A DNA stretch of 8,724 bases from Tepidimonas sp. (GTDB lineage: Bacteria > Pseudomonadota > Gammaproteobacteria > Burkholderiales > Burkholderiaceae_C). The notes under the pieces were generated by a model, which was not told where the DNA came from, did no database searches, and worked only from the letters and a program-made list of their open reading frames with translations. The position numbers were made by a program, and so were the translations under genes. Numbering within the stretch: position 1 is the stretch's first letter; every line of letters begins with the position of its first letter. Shown here one piece after another: positions 7,282 to 8,724 of this stretch. The stretch spans positions 1 to 8,724 of the forward strand of contig JANWZF010000070.1 in assembly GCA_025054905.1 (NCBI GenBank). The letters are read 5' to 3'.

Positions 7282-7309
7282 ATTCTAGAGGCCAGCGAAG
7301 CCCTGTCAA
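7282..7309 (-). promoter_or_regulatory. Sigma70-type promoter of tetR and probably the whole beta-oxidation operon
   Basis: On the minus strand a perfect -35 box TTGACA (7304-7309) is followed by a 16-nt spacer and the -10 box TAGAAT (7282-7287, five of six consensus bases). The expected start of transcription is near 7274-7276, inside the inverted-repeat operator, giving a leader of about 27 nt. This is a strong core promoter for a high-GC genome, as expected for a promoter that is held off by a repressor. None of the downstream gaps (6527-6588, 4690-4717, 4210-4245, 1777-1797, 519-540) shows comparable boxes. Confidence 0.75.
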
Positions 7310-7324
7310 GCCCCACGGATCCGG

Positions 7325-7350
7325 AAAAACCCGCAGCAGCGGATTGCTGC
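7325..7350 (-). terminator. Candidate rho-independent terminator after argB
   Basis: On the minus strand GCAGCA (7345-7350) and TGCTGC (7333-7338) can form a 6-bp stem with a 6-nt loop, followed by GGG and a run of five T (7325-7329). An alternative hairpin just upstream, TGCCGC with GCGGCA (7348-7363), overlaps the first arm, so the two structures would exclude each other. The stem is modest and three G separate it from the T run, so efficiency is uncertain. Its place, about 58 bp after the argB stop and just before the tetR promoter, fits insulation of the two units. Confidence 0.45.
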
Positions 7351-7407
7351 CGCCCTGGCGGCACCCGTTCGCGGCCGCCAGCGCGCCCAGGATCGGCTCA
7401 CCCGGTC

Positions 7408-8310
7408 TCAATGCGAGCGAATCATCGTCCCAAACGGCTGATCGCCCAGCACCTCCAGCAGGATCGCGTGCGGCACACGGCCGTCGATGATGTGCACGGC
7501 CTTCACGCCGCTTTTGGCGGCATCCAGCGCGCCGGCGATCTTGGGGATCATGCCGCCGCTGATGGTGCCATCGGCCACCAGCTCGTCGATGCGCCGCGGC
7601 GTCAGTTCGGCCAGCAACTGGCCGTCCTTGTCCAGCACACCGCGGATGTTGGTCAGCATCAGCAGCTTTTCGGCCTGCAGCACGGTGGCCAGCTTGGCGG
7701 CCACGACGTCGGCGTTGATGTTGTAGCTCTCGTTGTGCTCGCCAAAGCCGATCGGGCTGACCACCGGGATGAACTGGTCTTCCTGCAACGCGCGCACCAC
7801 GCTCGGGTCGATCGAGACGATGTCACCCACCTGACCGACGTCGTGCTCGATGCTCGGGTCACTCAGGTCGACCATGCGCAGCTTGCGCGCGCGGATCATC
7901 GCGCCATCACGCCCGGTCAGGCCCACCGCCTTGCCGCCAGCGCGGTTGATCAGGCCGACGATGTCCTGCTGCACTTCGCCGGCCAACACCCACTCGACCA
8001 CCTCCATCGTCTCGGCATCCGTCACGCGCATGCCCTGGATGAAGCGGCCCTCCTTGCCCAGGCGCTTCAGCAGCGTTTCGATCTGCGGACCGCCGCCGTG
8101 CACCACCACGGGGTTGATGCCGACGAGCTTGAGCAACACCACGTCCTCGGCAAACGCCGCCTGCAATTCGGGATCGGTCATCGCATTGCCGCCGTATTTG
8201 ATGACCATCGTCTTGCCGTGGTAGCGGCGGATGTAGGGCAGCGCTTGCGCCAGCACTTCGGCGCGGTCGCGCGGTTCCAGATGGGAAAGATCACGCGGAG
8301 GATGGCTCAT
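7408..8310 (-). CDS. argB: Acetylglutamate kinase
   Basis: This 300-residue enzyme phosphorylates N-acetyl-L-glutamate with ATP, the second step of arginine biosynthesis, in the cytoplasm. Recognisable parts of the amino-acid-kinase fold are VIKYGGNAM with Lys38 (36-44), HGGGPQI (71-77), GFIQGMRVTD-type acetylglutamate segment RFIQGMRVTD (89-98), INRAGGKAVGLTGRDG (121-136), NINADVVAAKLA (197-208), and GGMIPKI with Lys257 (252-258). The N-terminal helix EVLAQALPYIRRYHGK (18-33) ahead of the kinase core is the feature of hexameric, arginine-inhibited enzymes (about 300 residues, as in Pseudomonas); it is absent from the shorter, insensitive E. coli type. I therefore infer feedback inhibition by arginine. 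The ATG at 8310 has no clear Shine-Dalgarno sequence, but no better in-frame start precedes the conserved helix. It is divergent from the CYTH gene, with 53 bp between the starts, and I could not pick out a convincing promoter there. No other arg gene lies in the window. Confidence 0.97.
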   Translation of the reverse strand: MSHPPRDLSHLEPRDRAEVLAQALPYIRRYHGKTMVIKYGGNAMTDPELQAAFAEDVVLLKLVGINPVVVHGGGPQIETLLKRLGKEGRFIQGMRVTDAETMEVVEWVLAGEVQQDIVGLINRAGGKAVGLTGRDGAMIRARKLRMVDLSDPSIEHDVGQVGDIVSIDPSVVRALQEDQFIPVVSPIGFGEHNESYNINADVVAAKLATVLQAEKLLMLTNIRGVLDKDGQLLAELTPRRIDELVADGTISGGMIPKIAGALDAAKSGVKAVHIIDGRVPHAILLEVLGDQPFGTMIRSH

Positions 8311-8363
8311 GATGACGGTTCACGGTTAGGATCGCAGCACGGGCGACGAGGCAAGGGGTCATT
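8311..8363. other. Divergent intergenic region between argB and the CYTH gene
   Basis: These 53 bp must hold the 5' signals of both divergent genes unless transcription starts inside the opposite gene. For the plus-strand gene AAGGGG (8353-8358) is a ribosome site 5 nt before the GTG. For argB no ribosome site is clear, and the best promoter guess (minus strand TTGCCT near 8348-8353 with weak -10 candidates) is poor. I see no ARG-box-like palindrome that I would defend. Confidence 0.5.
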
Positions 8364-8724
8364 GTGCCGCAAGAGATCGAGCTGAAATTCGCGCTACCCG
8401 GGCTGACCGGGGAGGAGGCCTTGGCGCGCTTGCGCCGCCACCCGCTGCTGCGCCGCCGCGCCATGCAGCAGGTGCACTTGATCAACCGCTACCTGGACAC
8501 CCCAGATGGCTGGCTGCGGCAGCAACGCTGCGCGCTGCGGCTGCGCGCCACGCAGGCGGTCGGTTCCGCCGCCGCCCAACCTCCGCGCTGGGAACAGACC
8601 CTGAAAACCGCGGGCCAGGGCACCGGGGCCTGGAGCGCACGCGGCGAATGGACCGTGGCACTGAAGGGGCCGCGCCTGCAGCCCCAGGCCCTGCTGGCCA
8701 CCCCGCTGGGCCAGCAGCCGCAAG
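8364..8724 (+). CDS. CYTH-domain protein, YgiF-like inorganic triphosphatase (partial, C-terminus outside window)
   Basis: A GTG at 8364, 5 nt after AAGGGG, opens a frame that stays open to the window end (120 codons). The protein begins PQEIELKF, carrying the ExExK signature that defines the CYTH domain (Glu4, Glu6, Lys8), used for metal and triphosphate binding in the tunnel. Further CYTH landmarks follow: NRYLDTPDGWLRQQRCALRLR (about 44-64), matching the YxDTPDxxLR...LRxR pattern, and WEQTLKT (about 77-83), matching the ETxK-type strand. The order and spacing resemble E. coli YgiF, an inorganic triphosphatase in which CYTH is followed by a CHAD domain. The remaining CYTH strands and any CHAD domain lie outside the window, so a CYTH-only protein is possible. 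The substrate is inferred from the family; adenylate cyclase and thiamine triphosphatase members share the fold. There is no functional link to argB that I can see. Confidence 0.85.
   Translation, partial: MPQEIELKFALPGLTGEEALARLRRHPLLRRRAMQQVHLINRYLDTPDGWLRQQRCALRLRATQAVGSAAAQPPRWEQTLKTAGQGTGAWSARGEWTVALKGPRLQPQALLATPLGQQPQ

Noticed and set aside
6538..8385. A plus-strand open frame of 615 codons across tetR, the intergenic region and argB
   Set aside because: It is a shadow of two real genes, crosses their control region, and overlaps the real CYTH start in another frame.
1..8724. Defence system, mobile element, CRISPR or biosynthetic cluster
   Set aside because: All genes belong to ordinary metabolic, regulatory or widespread families. 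No repeats, transposase, integrase or attachment-like sequences are visible, and codon use looks uniform by eye.

Overview
The window reads as ordinary chromosomal DNA from a high-GC Gram-negative bacterium, most likely a betaproteobacterium of the order Burkholderiales (Comamonadaceae-like). This placement is inferred from the protein sequences (a long-form ArgB, a CYTH-type triphosphatase, a DUF2147 protein, a FadN-type beta-oxidation enzyme), the strong G/C bias at third codon positions and the long antisense shadow ORFs. No search was run. I see no tRNA, rRNA, CRISPR array, insertion sequence or phage gene.

Minus strand, in the direction of transcription: argB (8310 to 7408) ends at a candidate intrinsic terminator (about 7350 to 7325). 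It is followed at once by a near-consensus sigma70 promoter (TTGACA, 16 nt, TAGAAT) whose start region carries an inverted repeat of TetR-operator type. The next gene is a TetR-family repressor (7248 to 6589). Downstream, with gaps of 21 to 62 bp and no other convincing promoter, lie a long-form acyl-CoA dehydrogenase (6526 to 4718), a small secreted DUF2147 protein (4689 to 4246), a FadN-type 3-hydroxyacyl-CoA dehydrogenase/enoyl-CoA hydratase (4209 to 1798), a FadA-type thiolase (1776 to 541) and a crotonase-fold protein cut by the window start (518 to 1).

Together the cytoplasmic enzymes make a complete beta-oxidation spiral: dehydrogenase, hydratase plus hydroxyacyl dehydrogenase on one chain, and thiolase. 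The terminal crotonase lacks both hydratase glutamates but keeps the glutamate used by delta3,delta2-enoyl-CoA isomerases, so it probably feeds unsaturated acyl chains into the spiral. TetR probably represses the whole unit, itself included, until an acyl-CoA or related ligand releases it.

Plus strand: after a 53-bp divergent intergenic region beside argB, a CYTH-domain (YgiF-like triphosphatase) gene starts with GTG at 8364 and runs off the end of the window.

I did not find a previously undescribed system. The most useful leads are the promoter/operator arrangement, the hydratase/isomerase split between the two crotonase domains, and the exported DUF2147 protein inside a cytoplasmic catabolic operon.
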